From Pseudofabraea citricarpa (taxonomy: Eukaryota > Ascomycota > Leotiomycetes > Helotiales > Dermateaceae): a stretch of DNA of 64,000 nt. The stretch covers positions 992,001-1,056,000 of the forward strand of contig JAPWGK010000013.1 of the NCBI GenBank assembly GCA_029641185.1, written 5' to 3'. Position 1 is the stretch's first letter. Every line of letters starts with the position of its first letter. The notes under the pieces are model-generated. The model saw only the letters and a program-made list of their open reading frames with translations, was not told where the DNA came from and did no database searches. Shown here piece after piece: positions 46,549 through 56,658 of this stretch. The position numbers and the translations under genes are program-made.

Positions 46549-47750
46549 ATGTCTGCTTCAATTCCAGGAGGCCGTGAGCTTCCCGCGTCGCAGTACGATC
46601 TGAGCACCTACTGGGGGCGAGTGCAGCACTCTGCAGCCATTGCTGATCCGAGGTAAGGAAGCTCCTGCTATACCAAAAGGTATATCCTGCTGGAAATTCG
46701 ATCGGCGCATTCATGGCTAACTTTGCAATTGCAGAACTCTCCTCGTTGGCAAAGATGGGTTGGAACACGCGAAGAACTTGATTGCTGGATACAAGCAGGG
46801 CAAGATCGGGGAGATGAATGGAGAGCTATGGAAGGCGAAGAAGATCGTAGACTCGACTTTACACCCGGGTATGCATTGTGGATCGGAGGAAAGTAGCTGA
46901 GGCTGATCGAGATTTAGATACTGGCGAACCAGTATTTCTTCCATTCCGCATGTCAAGTTTTGTTCTCTCGAATTTGGTTGTCACGGCTGGAATGCTTACA
47001 CCTGGACTGGGAGTAAGTCTACTTGAAAACCTTCATTTTTAAGTATGCTAACTTCTATAGACGACTGGAACTCTGCTCTGGCAAATCGGCAATCAATCGT
47101 TGAATGTTGCCATCAATAACGCCAATGCCAACAAGTCCACGCCTCTGTCCGTGTCCAAGATTACACAGTCTTACTTTCTTGCAGTCGGTGCATCTTGCTC
47201 GGTAGCGTTGGGTTTGAACGCTCTTGTTCCTCGACTGAAGCGAGTAAGCCCTGCTACCAAGACGATTCTTACCCGCCTAGTACCATTTGCTGCTGTTGCA
47301 AGTGCTGGTGCTTTGAACGTATTCTTGATGCGTGGAGAAGAGATCAGGTTGGGAATTGATGTATATCCTGTTCTCTCGGATGCCGACAAGGAGAAGCTCG
47401 CAGCAGAAGGGAAATCCGAATCCTCGGTAGCATCTCTGGGCAAGAGCAAAAAGGCAGCGACTTTAGCAGTTGGCGAAACTGCAATTAGCAGAGTGCTGAA
47501 CAGCTCGCCCATCATGGTCATTCCTCCATTGGTTCTGGTCAGACTGCAAAAGACAGAGTGGCTCAAGAAGAGCCCAAAACTTACCCTGCCAATCAATATC
47601 GGACTGATCTTTGCTACAAGTATGTTTGCTCTGCCACTAGCTCTAGCAGCCTTCCCACAACGCCAAAGTGTAGACGCATCTTCTTTGGAGGAAGAGTTTT
47701 GGGGCAAGGGTGGTGTAGAAGGGAAGGTTGTGTTCAACAGAGGAATATGA
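46549..47750 (+). CDS. FSF1: Sideroflexin, mitochondrial inner-membrane transporter
   Basis: Four exons (46549-46652, 46735-46868, 46918-47012, 47061-47750) give 340 aa. Family landmarks: YDLSTYWGRVQHSAAIADPR, LVGKDGLEHAKNLI, VDSTLHPDTGEPVFLPFRMS (the highly conserved HPDTGE segment, formed across intron 2), GTLLWQIGNQSLNVAINNANAN (the sideroflexin signature) and about five hydrophobic segments, ending with a short tail. Sideroflexins sit in the inner mitochondrial membrane; the mammalian SFXN1 carries serine into mitochondria, and fungal members are named Fsf1. No cleavable presequence, as usual for the family. The first intron is longer (82 nt) than most here. Confidence 0.95.
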
Positions 47751-48708
47751 AACCACTCTGGCCAACTTACAAGATAATCTGCAATGTTGCAAGTACCTCA
47801 GATCACGAGCTGCCGAAGAAGATGGCGATGGCCCCCAAGGATGGCTCACCTGTCATCACACATGACATGGCTCTCGAAACAGAACTGAGGTCATTTCGCG
47901 CTTCTACTCTGATTACCAGGGCCACGGTCTGAATTGCGAACCCTGAAGGTAGTGCCACACCCCCATAGAGTAGTCACGTGCCGTAGATGGAATAAACACC
48001 AACGGCATTGAAAAGATGTGCGACGATCAAACGTGCTTGCTGCTTGATTGTACGGTGCAAGGAAACATGTATATGTATTTGCAGCAGCTGGAGTTGCTCA
48101 CAAGTACCGAAGAAGGTTGATCCCTAACTCGAAGTCGTGCGCGAGTGATCCAGGTGCTTCCCCTCTCTCGCGTGTAAGATTGCCATCAAATCAGAAACAT
48201 GGCGAAGGAAAGCGCTGTATCATCACACAACCGTATCGTGATCCAGAGCCGTGTTTTGCCCCCCCATACATACATATAGATAATGGCAGAGATGGGTCTG
48301 GCCTGATCTCGACACGCTTGACCTGCTTGACCTGCTTGTGATGTTTATCTTTTGCCTGTTGTTGGCTGATATGTCTAGGTTTACTCTGCCTGCGGTCCGA
48401 GTATGCTGACAACAGCCAGAGGCGAGTGAGAGAGAGAAGAGAGAATCAATCAGTCAATCGGCTGAACGAAGACTGAAAAGTGGGAGGGGGGCGAAGTTGA
48501 AAAGCCCGAGGGTTCACCAACCCAACTCTGGACCCGGCCTGCGATTCGCCCTGCTGAGTTGAGCCCTCTGGGTGGCTGTCGTCGTCGTACGGTGCGATGC
48601 GATGATGGTCATAATAAGGAGGGGAAGAATTTAACATTATTGTGGTTGCTAGAGGGAATGGCGCCAGCCAGAGTTAAATAGCGACAGCTGGTATGTTTTG
48701 ATATGATG

Positions 48709-48834
48709 AGTGGTATGAGTGAGTGAGTGAGTGAGTGAATGCACTGTAGTGGGTGTGGTGGGTGGGTTACGAGTGAGTGATGAGTGAATGATGAGTGAGT
48801 GAGTAAGTGAGTAAGTGAGTGAGTGAGTGAGTGG
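48709..48834. repeat. GAGT tetranucleotide microsatellite
   Basis: Two blocks of GAGTGAGTGAGT separated by a GTGGGTGTGG-rich spacer, ending just before the CAGCCTACAATA units. Confidence 0.8.
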
Positions 48835-48837
48835 GCA

Positions 48838-48905
48838 ACAGCCTACAATACAGCCTACAATACAGCCTACGGTCCAGCTTACAGCCCAGCCTACAGCCTA
48901 CAGCC
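48838..48905. repeat. CAGCCTACAATA tandem units
   Basis: Copies of ACAGCCTACAAT decaying to ACAGCCTACAGCC. Non-coding and contiguous with the GAGT array. Confidence 0.7.
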
Positions 48906-49537
48906 TTCCCACAGCATCCAACCTACAGGCCTACAGGGGGGTTAAGAGGCAGATTTCATGCTGGGTCTAGAATTTACAGGCCTGGGTCACTCACTACTGG
49001 CAGCGCTGTTTGGTGCTGCTGCTGCTGCTGCTACTGTCACGTACACTACCAAAAGTAGCAAATGGGCAAAACTGCAGAACTCGCTTCCCGGCTGTCCTTG
49101 ATCGCTGTGCTGTGTGCTGTGTGCTCCAACTCGAGAACTAAGCAGGACACCTCCTCCACCTCCTCCACCACCACCACCACCAGCACACTGACTGACACGT
49201 CCACGACCATTCAATCTACATCCCCCTCCCGCCGCAGAGACTTCTGCTGCACATCTAATGATCCTTCAGAGTCGACTCTCCAACGCGGCCCCTAAACACT
49301 AGAATGTTCCGCTAGCCTTGGACCCAAACTCTCTCCCACATCATTCGCGGTCGGAGACACAACAATCTTGCACGGGTCTTGCACCGAGCAGAGAATCTAC
49401 CTCATCTGTTGGTGAATTGATGCTCTAGCGGTGCGTGGCATACCGGAAACCCTCTGGGATTTACTGCAACTTCCTCAGCTGGTCTCTTCATCTTGAGTCC
49501 GGCCTGTTGGCACTTCAGCGTCAACCTACCCCGAGCG

Positions 49538-51854
49538 ATGTCGACGCCCTCAACACTACCACAACCATATCATCCCAACTACGGTTATTCTCATCATCAA
49601 AACTATCAATCGGGCAGCAGCGGGTATCGAGCAAGTAATACCCTCTCGAACGGCGTCAGCCGACTGGGAGGATCTTACAACTATTCCCTCCCCTCGAGCA
49701 GCGACTCAATTTCGAACGGCACCATCATCACCGACCCTGTTCCTTCGAACACGACCCTTTCCTCAAGATTCGAACCACGATCATCCGCCATGCCTTCCTC
49801 GAGCACGACCACCAAACAGAACCCCAAGAAAAGGCAGCGGTCGAAGGAGCCCCGAGAACCGGACTGGCATAAATTCTACAAGAATGGCTTGCCCAAGGAG
49901 GTTATCGTTATCGATGATTCACCCACTCCAGAGCTGTCAGAATCGGTCATATCAAACGGGGCAACTCGATCGGTAGCTGGTGGGACGGCTAGACAACATG
50001 CCGCAAAGAAGAGAAAACGCGATGAGGCGGGGCAGATGTTTGACCCGGTGTACCAGCTCAATCCCTCGCCTTCGAATGGGATGAGCCCAGCGTACAAGCA
50101 TTCCGGATCTGCATCGACCATCTCAACCGATCGCACAACTTCCGCGGTACATACGACAGCAGCCACCTCTCTTGGCTCACATTCCTCCAACGGGAACGGC
50201 TACGAAGCGGCAGAAGTGCAGCCCGGCCAGAAGAGAAAGAGAACTGTCACTCGGCAGCAGCTTGCTAATGAAGCGAAGCGCAGAGAACTGGAAGAGAATG
50301 GAGATGCGTTCACAAACTACAAGCCACCTCCAAGGCCGCCAATCAAGGCACCAGAGGTGACCGTGAAGGTTGTGCACGATGTAAGTCAGAATACCTTTGT
50401 TTCGAATAGCCGTCTAATATAAATGGCAGAATTCATACACAAAGAACCAAAAAGTCGACGACGACGACGGGCATTATATTGTGGTGCCCGACAGCGATTT
50501 GACAGATAGATGTGCGTATTTTCACTAGATATGACCTGATTCGCAGTACTGATTCCACATAGATCAAGTTACGAAGTTACTAGGCCAAGGAACATTTGGC
50601 AAAGTTGTGCAAGCTCGAGACAAGAGAAGAAACAAGCTTGTAGCAATCAAGATCATTCGATCTGTACAGAAATACCGCGATGCCTCCAGAATAGAACTGC
50701 GGGTGCTCTCAACCTTGAAAGCCAACGACAACGAAAACCGGAATCGCTGCATACATCTTCGGGACTGTTTTGATTACCGGGGTCACATCTGCATTGTCAT
50801 GGACTTGCTCGGCCAAAGCGTATTTGACTTCTTGAAAGGAAATGCATTTGTTCCATTTCCTAACAGTCAGATCCAAAACTTCGCCCGGCAGTTGTTTACC
50901 AGCGTTGCCTGTAAGTGATAACTAAAGACGCTGATTCTGTACTGTGCTAATCTCACTATAGTTCTACACGACTTGAATCTCATTCACACGGATCTCAAAC
51001 CCGAAAACATCCTTCTCTGTGACAGCCAGTACCAGGCATTTACATACAGCCGCAGAATACCTTCCTCGTCCAACACGGTCAACAGGCAGGCTGCGCAACG
51101 TAAAGTTCTGCTTGATACCGAGATCCGACTTATTGATTTTGGCTCTGCTACATTCCAAGATGAATATCATTCTTCTGTTGTATCCACTCGTCATTACAGG
51201 GCACCCGAAATCATCCTCGGGCTGGGTTGGTCGTTTCCTTGTGATATTTGGAGTATTGGATGCATTCTTGTCGAGTTTTTCACAGGAGATGCTTTATTCC
51301 AGACACACGATAATCTGGAACATCTTGCAATGATGGAGAATGTTTGTGGTGGTAAACTCGACAGTCATCTCATTCAGCAAGTCAACAAGATGGCTTCGAG
51401 AAACGGTGGAAATCCAGCTTCGAAGTAAGTTCCCTGGCATACCAGCAAGACATCAGTACTAATGCTACTATAGATTCTTCAAGCGACTCAAGTTAGATTA
51501 CCCCACACCTGATACCACCAGAGCATCGAGGCGGTTTGTGAAAGCCATGAAACGATTAGAAGTAAGTCTTCGTTTGAGTGAGGCAGATCATCAACTAACC
51601 GATACTAGGAAATCATCCCTGGGGAAGGAACAAACAAATTTTGTAAAAACTTCTTGGATTTACTGCGCAAGATATTCGTGTACGATCCAGCCCAACGTAT
51701 CACAGCCAAGCAGGCACTTCAGCATCCTTGGTTCAAGGAAGCAGCGGCTCCAGATGATGGCACGGAAGCTGCCAAAATCCGGTTACAACGGCTACAGGTC
51801 GCGCGAGAACGAGAAGAGGCTGCGGCTCCCAGGCATAACGGGTATCACCACTGA
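49538..51854 (+). CDS. KNS1: LAMMER (CLK/Kns1/Lkh1) dual-specificity kinase
   Basis: Six exons (49538-50380, 50430-50511, 50563-50910, 50962-51424, 51474-51561, 51609-51854) give 689 aa. The N-terminal 280 residues are Ser/Asn-rich with basic KKRKR/KRKR clusters that look like nuclear signals. The kinase domain starts at about residue 309: [66 protein letters not shown]. The family motif EHLAMMENV falls at about residues 543-551, ending NV where the canonical form has RI. Family members phosphorylate SR-type splicing factors and control cell cycle, aggregation and Pol III repression. The start was chosen at the first Met with a clean fungal leader upstream; an earlier in-frame Met lies at 49493. 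Confidence 0.95.
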
Positions 51855-52482
51855 TCTAAGGAAATAAGTAGACCACGACGAAAGATGACGGCGTACTGGG
51901 GGTTCAGGGAGGATTGTCGTTACATCTGCATCAGCTTGTTTATTGGTTCCGGAGCACTCATGGGTAATTATTGGGCACTTCGTCTTGTATGAACTGGTTC
52001 TTAGATAGTTTATGGTTAGTCGAGGTGAATGAGCGACAATACCATGAGAAAAGTACAAAGATGGTCTCCTCGAGAATGAAGTAACGAAAGCCGATCTTGG
52101 GGCGTTGATATATTGATATAGTGGTCAGCTTGCCGTTGATGGCAGCTTATCTCCTCTAATACCATACTAAGAAATGGCAGCTTGGTCCTTGCTATTAGTG
52201 AAGTCAAATACATCTCATGCACCCCGCAAGAATGACGCTATATGACGGCAGCGCAGATGCATCTCGGTGTGACTTTGTGTAACAAGGCTGAAGGATGGAG
52301 AGCCAAAGCCAAAAAGCCAAAAAAGACATCCCGGCGTGAATCACGCCGCCAATAACATGCGCTACCGGATGACCCCTGTCACGTTTTTTCTGAAGCTGTG
52401 GCTCCTTAATTGCTACTATCTAGCTCCTCCCCAATCTAGCTCTTTCCATCCACGCTCCTTATAAAAGTCGTAGAATTCCTCT
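51855..52482. promoter_or_regulatory. Promoter region of the tRNase Z gene
   Basis: 628 bp containing the kinase 3' flank and the tRNase Z promoter. At 52332-52348 lies a perfect inverted repeat, CGGCGTGA-A-TCACGCCG, followed at once by a CCAAT box (52349-52353), 130 bp before the start codon. This looks like a dimeric regulator site next to a CCAAT element. The role is inferred. Confidence 0.45.
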
Positions 52483-55338
52483 ATGCACGATTTACTTCTG
52501 CCAGCTCGTAACTTGCATCGTTCTTTGACACAGCAGTTATTCAGAACAAAGCCATTCTCTACCGCGACCAGCACGGGACCTCTAGCAAGCACTCCACTAC
52601 CACCACCACGCAAGAAACCCACAACCCCTCCACAACCAATCCAGCCTACGCTCCGCATTCACTCAACATCACATACCGACTCCTCTCTTCAGCATCTGGC
52701 ACAAGGTCCACCGCTGCGGTACCTCAATCCTCGGCCAAAAAACTCCCATTACTGGGGAAAACCATACTGGTTTGCCCACAAGCCAAAGGGAGAAGCAGTT
52801 CGCACTACCCCACCACGCAAAATGTCTGCTGGTTCAAGAACAAGAGAAAGGTTGCAGACCTGGGTGCAAATTGCAAGTACGCCAACCGCAGATACGCCAG
52901 GTACGACAATCCTCCTCAACGTCGATAACAAGAAATACCTATTTGGACAAATGGCAGAGGGAACGCAGCGGAACTGCGTGCAACGAAGGATTAGAACAGT
53001 GAATACTGAAGATGTTTTTCTGACGGGAACAATTGGCTGGGGCAATGTTGGTGGTCTGCTGGGTTTGATTCTTACTCTTGCAGACCAGACAAGTGCTGCC
53101 AGAGCAGATAATGCCAGAGTACGACAAGCGAAGAACGCAAAAAAGGGTATAGTCGACGAGGTTGTCCCAGAAGAAAAGAACTTCTTGAGGATACATGGAG
53201 GGAAGAACCTGACCCACCTACTTTGCACAGCGAGAAGATTCATCTTCCGGAAGGGAATGCCAATCATCACGACGGAGATCTTGTCAGGACGAAATGAGAA
53301 GCAGAACGACTGGGCCCCAACGTGGTGTGATGACAATATCAGAGTATGGGCAATGGCTATAGAACCAGAAATACAACCCGCTAGCCCAAGAAAGAGAAGC
53401 CACGAGGAGATCTCGACTATACTTGAAGACCAAAAGGTAACTGAGCCAGAAGACAAAACCCGCCATGACGATGAGATCCGAAAAGCCGTCTTGGCCTCCA
53501 TGTTTGATTCAGACTGGTCCTTGGATGGTCTGGTTACAATGAAACTATCCCAAGTCAAACTCCCGGCAGCGGTCTTCTTCCGAGATACCTATGGAATTAA
53601 AAGATACGAGGGCCCCAATTTCGACCACGAAGGCAACACGGTGCCAGATAGAGAGGTTCTGGTGCGTAACCCTTGGCCCGGCGCGCTGATCAAGGATCTT
53701 CCAAGTACGACTCCGTCAAAGAGTTCCGTTTCCTACATCATCAAGACCTACCCACAACGAGGAAAATTCAACACAAAGGAAGCCATTAAGTTAAAAGTCA
53801 AGCCAGGGCCAAACTTCGGAAAACTTGCCAGTGGAGAATCCGTAACTGCCGAAGATGGCAGCATTATCACCCCCGATATGGTTGTTGGCGCCACTATCGA
53901 AGGTACTGGTTTTGGAGTTGTCGAAATTCCAGATGCCTCGTACATCGTGCCAACCATTAGTCGTGAGGAATGGTCAGCCAAGATGGTCATAGAAGGAGTG
54001 GGTGCCATTATTTGGATTCTTGGACCGGGTGTCCTTCAAGATCCCCGATTTGTGAAATTCATGGAGGATAACAAGAGTTTTGAACATATTGTATCATCCT
54101 CTGACTGCTGTTCTAACTTCATAGCACTAGAGTCAGCTGCATCTGCTGCCATACGATTGCACCTAGTGGATCCGGAACGTTTCCCGATACCGAAATACAA
54201 CAACTCGGTAGCAAGCGAGTTAGCACAACCAAACCCTACTTTGTATCAGAAAGCAAGACCTGGTCAAGTCATCCAGATCATGCCAGCGCTTCAGATACGA
54301 GATGTCGACGTTGTTCCGTACCTTGATACTGTGCAGGTGATAAACGAAGCTTCTAAGGAGGTCGCAGAGCTAGCTTCTATCGCTCAGGCAGAGGTTTCGA
54401 GCGCGCAATATCAGAAGAAATTGGATAAGCAGCAATCGGATTTGTGCGGTAAGGATGTAGAGGTGATCACTCTCGGTACAGGCTCTGCTCTGCCGTCCAA
54501 ATATCGGAACGTTTCGGCTACTCTTGTTCGCGTGCCTGGTTATGGGAACTACCTATTTGATTGTGGAGAAAATACTCTTGGTCAACTCAAGAGGGTGTTT
54601 GGGGACGAGCTTCCAGAAATTCTACGGAGTCTCAAGGCAATCTGGATCAGTCATCTTCATGCGGATCATCATCTAGGCACTGCTTCTGTAATCAAGGCAT
54701 GGGATTCAGTCAGCCGGATCGATGACCCCAAGAGAAAGCTTCTAGTATCTTCCGACGAGGCAATGCTTCTTTGGTTGCAAGAATATTCTGAGGTTGAGAA
54801 CTTTGGAATCGATCGACTGGATCTTGTCGCTATCAGAAAAGAGACTGGCTATCTACATAAAATGGATGATGAACAAGCATTAGAATATGGTCTCCTTGCC
54901 ATCAGGGCCGTTCCAGTTTTACACTGCAATAATGCTCTCGCCTGCGTCTTTGATTTCCCTAACAGGTTCAAGGTTGCATATTCTGGCGATTGCAGACCCT
55001 CGACAGCATTTGCAGATATCGGATATGGAGCAACACTATTAATTCACGAGGCCACTTTTGATGATGAACTCCAAGGAGACGCTTACGCCAAAAAACACTC
55101 GACAACATCAGAGGCTCTAAAAGTAGGCAAGATGATGAATGCCCGACGGATATTACTCACCCATTTCTCACAACGTTACCAGAAGATTCCTGTCATGAAC
55201 CTGGACGGGGACAACGACCAAGTTGCTATTGTGGCATTCGATTACATGCGCGTCAAGCTTGCTGACTTTTCAAAAGTTGTATCTTTCAGGCCCGCTTTGT
55301 TGAAGCTCTACGAAGATGAGATAGAGAAGTTAGAGTAG
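52483..55338 (+). CDS. TRZ1: Long-form tRNase Z (tRNA 3'-processing endonuclease)
   Basis: Single uninterrupted exon, 951 aa. The enzyme removes 3' trailers from nuclear and mitochondrial pre-tRNAs. The N-terminus (residues 1-40) is rich in Arg/Ser/Thr and lacks acidic residues, as a mitochondrial presequence would. The degenerate N-terminal half has the PxKxK-like exosite region and FLTGTIGWGNVGGLLG, where the metal-binding histidines are lost as in other long forms. The C-terminal half has VITLGTGSALPSKYRNVSA, the catalytic ISHLHADHHLG motif (about residue 724), CACVFDF...YSGDCRPS, HEATFDD and LTHFSQRY. All metal-binding motifs of the active half are intact. It is unusual here in having no intron at nearly 3 kb. 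Confidence 0.95.
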   Translation: MHDLLLPARNLHRSLTQQLFRTKPFSTATSTGPLASTPLPPPRKKPTTPPQPIQPTLRIHSTSHTDSSLQHLAQGPPLRYLNPRPKNSHYWGKPYWFAHKPKGEAVRTTPPRKMSAGSRTRERLQTWVQIASTPTADTPGTTILLNVDNKKYLFGQMAEGTQRNCVQRRIRTVNTEDVFLTGTIGWGNVGGLLGLILTLADQTSAARADNARVRQAKNAKKGIVDEVVPEEKNFLRIHGGKNLTHLLCTARRFIFRKGMPIITTEILSGRNEKQNDWAPTWCDDNIRVWAMAIEPEIQPASPRKRSHEEISTILEDQKVTEPEDKTRHDDEIRKAVLASMFDSDWSLDGLVTMKLSQVKLPAAVFFRDTYGIKRYEGPNFDHEGNTVPDREVLVRNPWPGALIKDLPSTTPSKSSVSYIIKTYPQRGKFNTKEAIKLKVKPGPNFGKLASGESVTAEDGSIITPDMVVGATIEGTGFGVVEIPDASYIVPTISREEWSAKMVIEGVGAIIWILGPGVLQDPRFVKFMEDNKSFEHIVSSSDCCSNFIALESAASAAIRLHLVDPERFPIPKYNNSVASELAQPNPTLYQKARPGQVIQIMPALQIRDVDVVPYLDTVQVINEASKEVAELASIAQAEVSSAQYQKKLDKQQSDLCGKDVEVITLGTGSALPSKYRNVSATLVRVPGYGNYLFDCGENTLGQLKRVFGDELPEILRSLKAIWISHLHADHHLGTASVIKAWDSVSRIDDPKRKLLVSSDEAMLLWLQEYSEVENFGIDRLDLVAIRKETGYLHKMDDEQALEYGLLAIRAVPVLHCNNALACVFDFPNRFKVAYSGDCRPSTAFADIGYGATLLIHEATFDDELQGDAYAKKHSTTSEALKVGKMMNARRILLTHFSQRYQKIPVMNLDGDNDQVAIVAFDYMRVKLADFSKVVSFRPALLKLYEDEIEKLE

Positions 55339-55467
55339 TGATCCAGCCTAGCTGTGCTGGTCGGGGACTCATCACGAACGCACTACTCTAGAGAAGCACG
55401 ACGTATTTGCAAAGCTTTCTCTTGGATACATACATACATAAGTTGGAGCAGAATCAGTAACTCTGTT

Positions 55468-56658
55468 TCATCGAAGAAAAGTACTCCATGTTGTATCATG
55501 ACGCCTCTTGCCATGATTGTGTCCTCGTCTGTTTGGCTCTTCCTCTTCAATCTCGACCAGTCGCCTGTATTCACGTGCCTGCGCTTCAGCCGACGAGTTC
55601 TGAGGTACGTAGCTTTGCACAGACTCGTGCACAGGTTGACTATATACGCTCGCGGAATAAGCATTAGAAACAGCATTCTGCTGTCGAATCTGTCGATGAA
55701 AGGTCCCAGATGCAGAATCAAAGGCTAGAGAGTTCCTAAATGCAGGGTGTATGTCTTCGGTAGGAGCGCTGCTCGGTGCCAGATTCGATTGCGACATAAG
55801 ATTAGCATAGAAGTCAATGATAGACCCCTCAAAGTCTTGTGATGATTGCTCGTCCCTTTCGCTACCTTCTTCAACTTCTTCTTCCTTGCCTGATTCCTCT
55901 TCTTCCTTGTCTGCTTCCTCCTGTTCCTTCAGGGCCTCCACTGCTCTATCTCGAAGATCTCTGCGTGCCTGTATTCTGGCCTTCCGCATCTGCTTCCTTA
56001 CTAGTCGTACTTCTTTCCCTAACCTGTGACTTTCTTCCATAATCACATTCCCATTTACATATAAACTGATCCACGCATTCAATATGGGCAGTAATCTCCC
56101 CTCCGTCCTGTTTCTCTTCTTCCTTCCAATAATGCTAGCTCTCAGATCCGCCACGATACGTGGCTTACCTCCCACGGCGGCAAGGATGCACGCTTCGCAG
56201 CCGCCGGGGATATGCACGAAGCGGTCCTCTTCGTCGGGAACCGAAAAAATGGCACTATACAGCTCTGGGGCCATCCACAGGCTATTGACACTTGTCAATC
56301 TCTGGACAAACTGCCTCGCCTCGCCGGGTAGGTGAGGATTACCGCGAAGTCGCTTGACCCTCGTGGTCGTCTCGGCAGTGAGCAGGACGAATAGGCGATG
56401 GATCAGATACGGGTTCAGGGCGTGATGCGTCGAGCACAGGAAGGCCTGCCTAGGACCAAAGGCATCGAGCGCCATGATGAGCCGAGGCAGGATGGCTCTG
56501 GGTCTCTTGAGCTGAGGAGGGAAGCTCGACAGGTCCCTCTCTTGCTCCGCGAGCCATTCGGCTGTAGGTACCTCGGTCTTGCATGCCAGCAGCTGCGTGA
56601 GCCGGTTGAGGTCTGAACGCGTGAGATCCTCAATGAACTCTACTGATTCGAGAGGCAT
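55468..56658 (-). CDS. Conserved-looking protein of unknown function
   Basis: Single exon, 396 aa. I do not recognise a named domain. Residues 1-180 look folded and mostly helical (SDLNRLTQLLACKTEVP, LPRLIMALDAFGPRQAFLC, LIHRLFVLLTAETTTRVKRL), with a Cys-containing loop (HIPGGCEACILAAVGGKPRI). Residues 185-255 form a highly charged stretch that could be coiled coil (RLGKEVRLVRKQMRKARIQ). A run of Glu/Lys/Ser follows at 245-265, then a polar, probably disordered tail ending RRHDTTWSTFLR. Codon use and the sharp folded/charged/disordered division argue for a real protein. The 3' end lies 129 bp from the tRNase Z stop, in convergent orientation. Confidence 0.75.
   Translation of the reverse strand: MPLESVEFIEDLTRSDLNRLTQLLACKTEVPTAEWLAEQERDLSSFPPQLKRPRAILPRLIMALDAFGPRQAFLCSTHHALNPYLIHRLFVLLTAETTTRVKRLRGNPHLPGEARQFVQRLTSVNSLWMAPELYSAIFSVPDEEDRFVHIPGGCEACILAAVGGKPRIVADLRASIIGRKKRNRTEGRLLPILNAWISLYVNGNVIMEESHRLGKEVRLVRKQMRKARIQARRDLRDRAVEALKEQEEADKEEEESGKEEEVEEGSERDEQSSQDFEGSIIDFYANLMSQSNLAPSSAPTEDIHPAFRNSLAFDSASGTFHRQIRQQNAVSNAYSASVYSQPVHESVQSYVPQNSSAEAQAREYRRLVEIEEEEPNRRGHNHGKRRHDTTWSTFLR

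Larger units (their letters stand above)
47751..49537. other. Repeat-rich intergenic region upstream of the LAMMER kinase
   Basis: About 1.8 kb with several simple repeats: a GAGT array (48709-48834), CAGCCTACAATA units (48838-48905), a GCT run (49013-49033) and a CCTCCACCA run (49150-49182). From about 49290 it is probably kinase 5' leader. Short open frames here are products of the repeats. No gene is supported. Confidence 0.5.

Noticed and set aside
48709..48834. Telomere-like GAGT/GGGT array
   Set aside because: The unit is GAGT, not TTAGGG, and ordinary genes lie on both sides.
48830..49295. Open frames rich in Gln/Leu/Thr or Gly upstream of the LAMMER kinase
   Set aside because: They are direct translations of simple repeats (CAGCCTACAATA, GCT, CCTCCACCA) with no other coding features.
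52954..53300. Minus-strand open frames inside the tRNase Z gene
   Set aside because: They overlap a 951-residue frame with complete family motifs and show no independent features.
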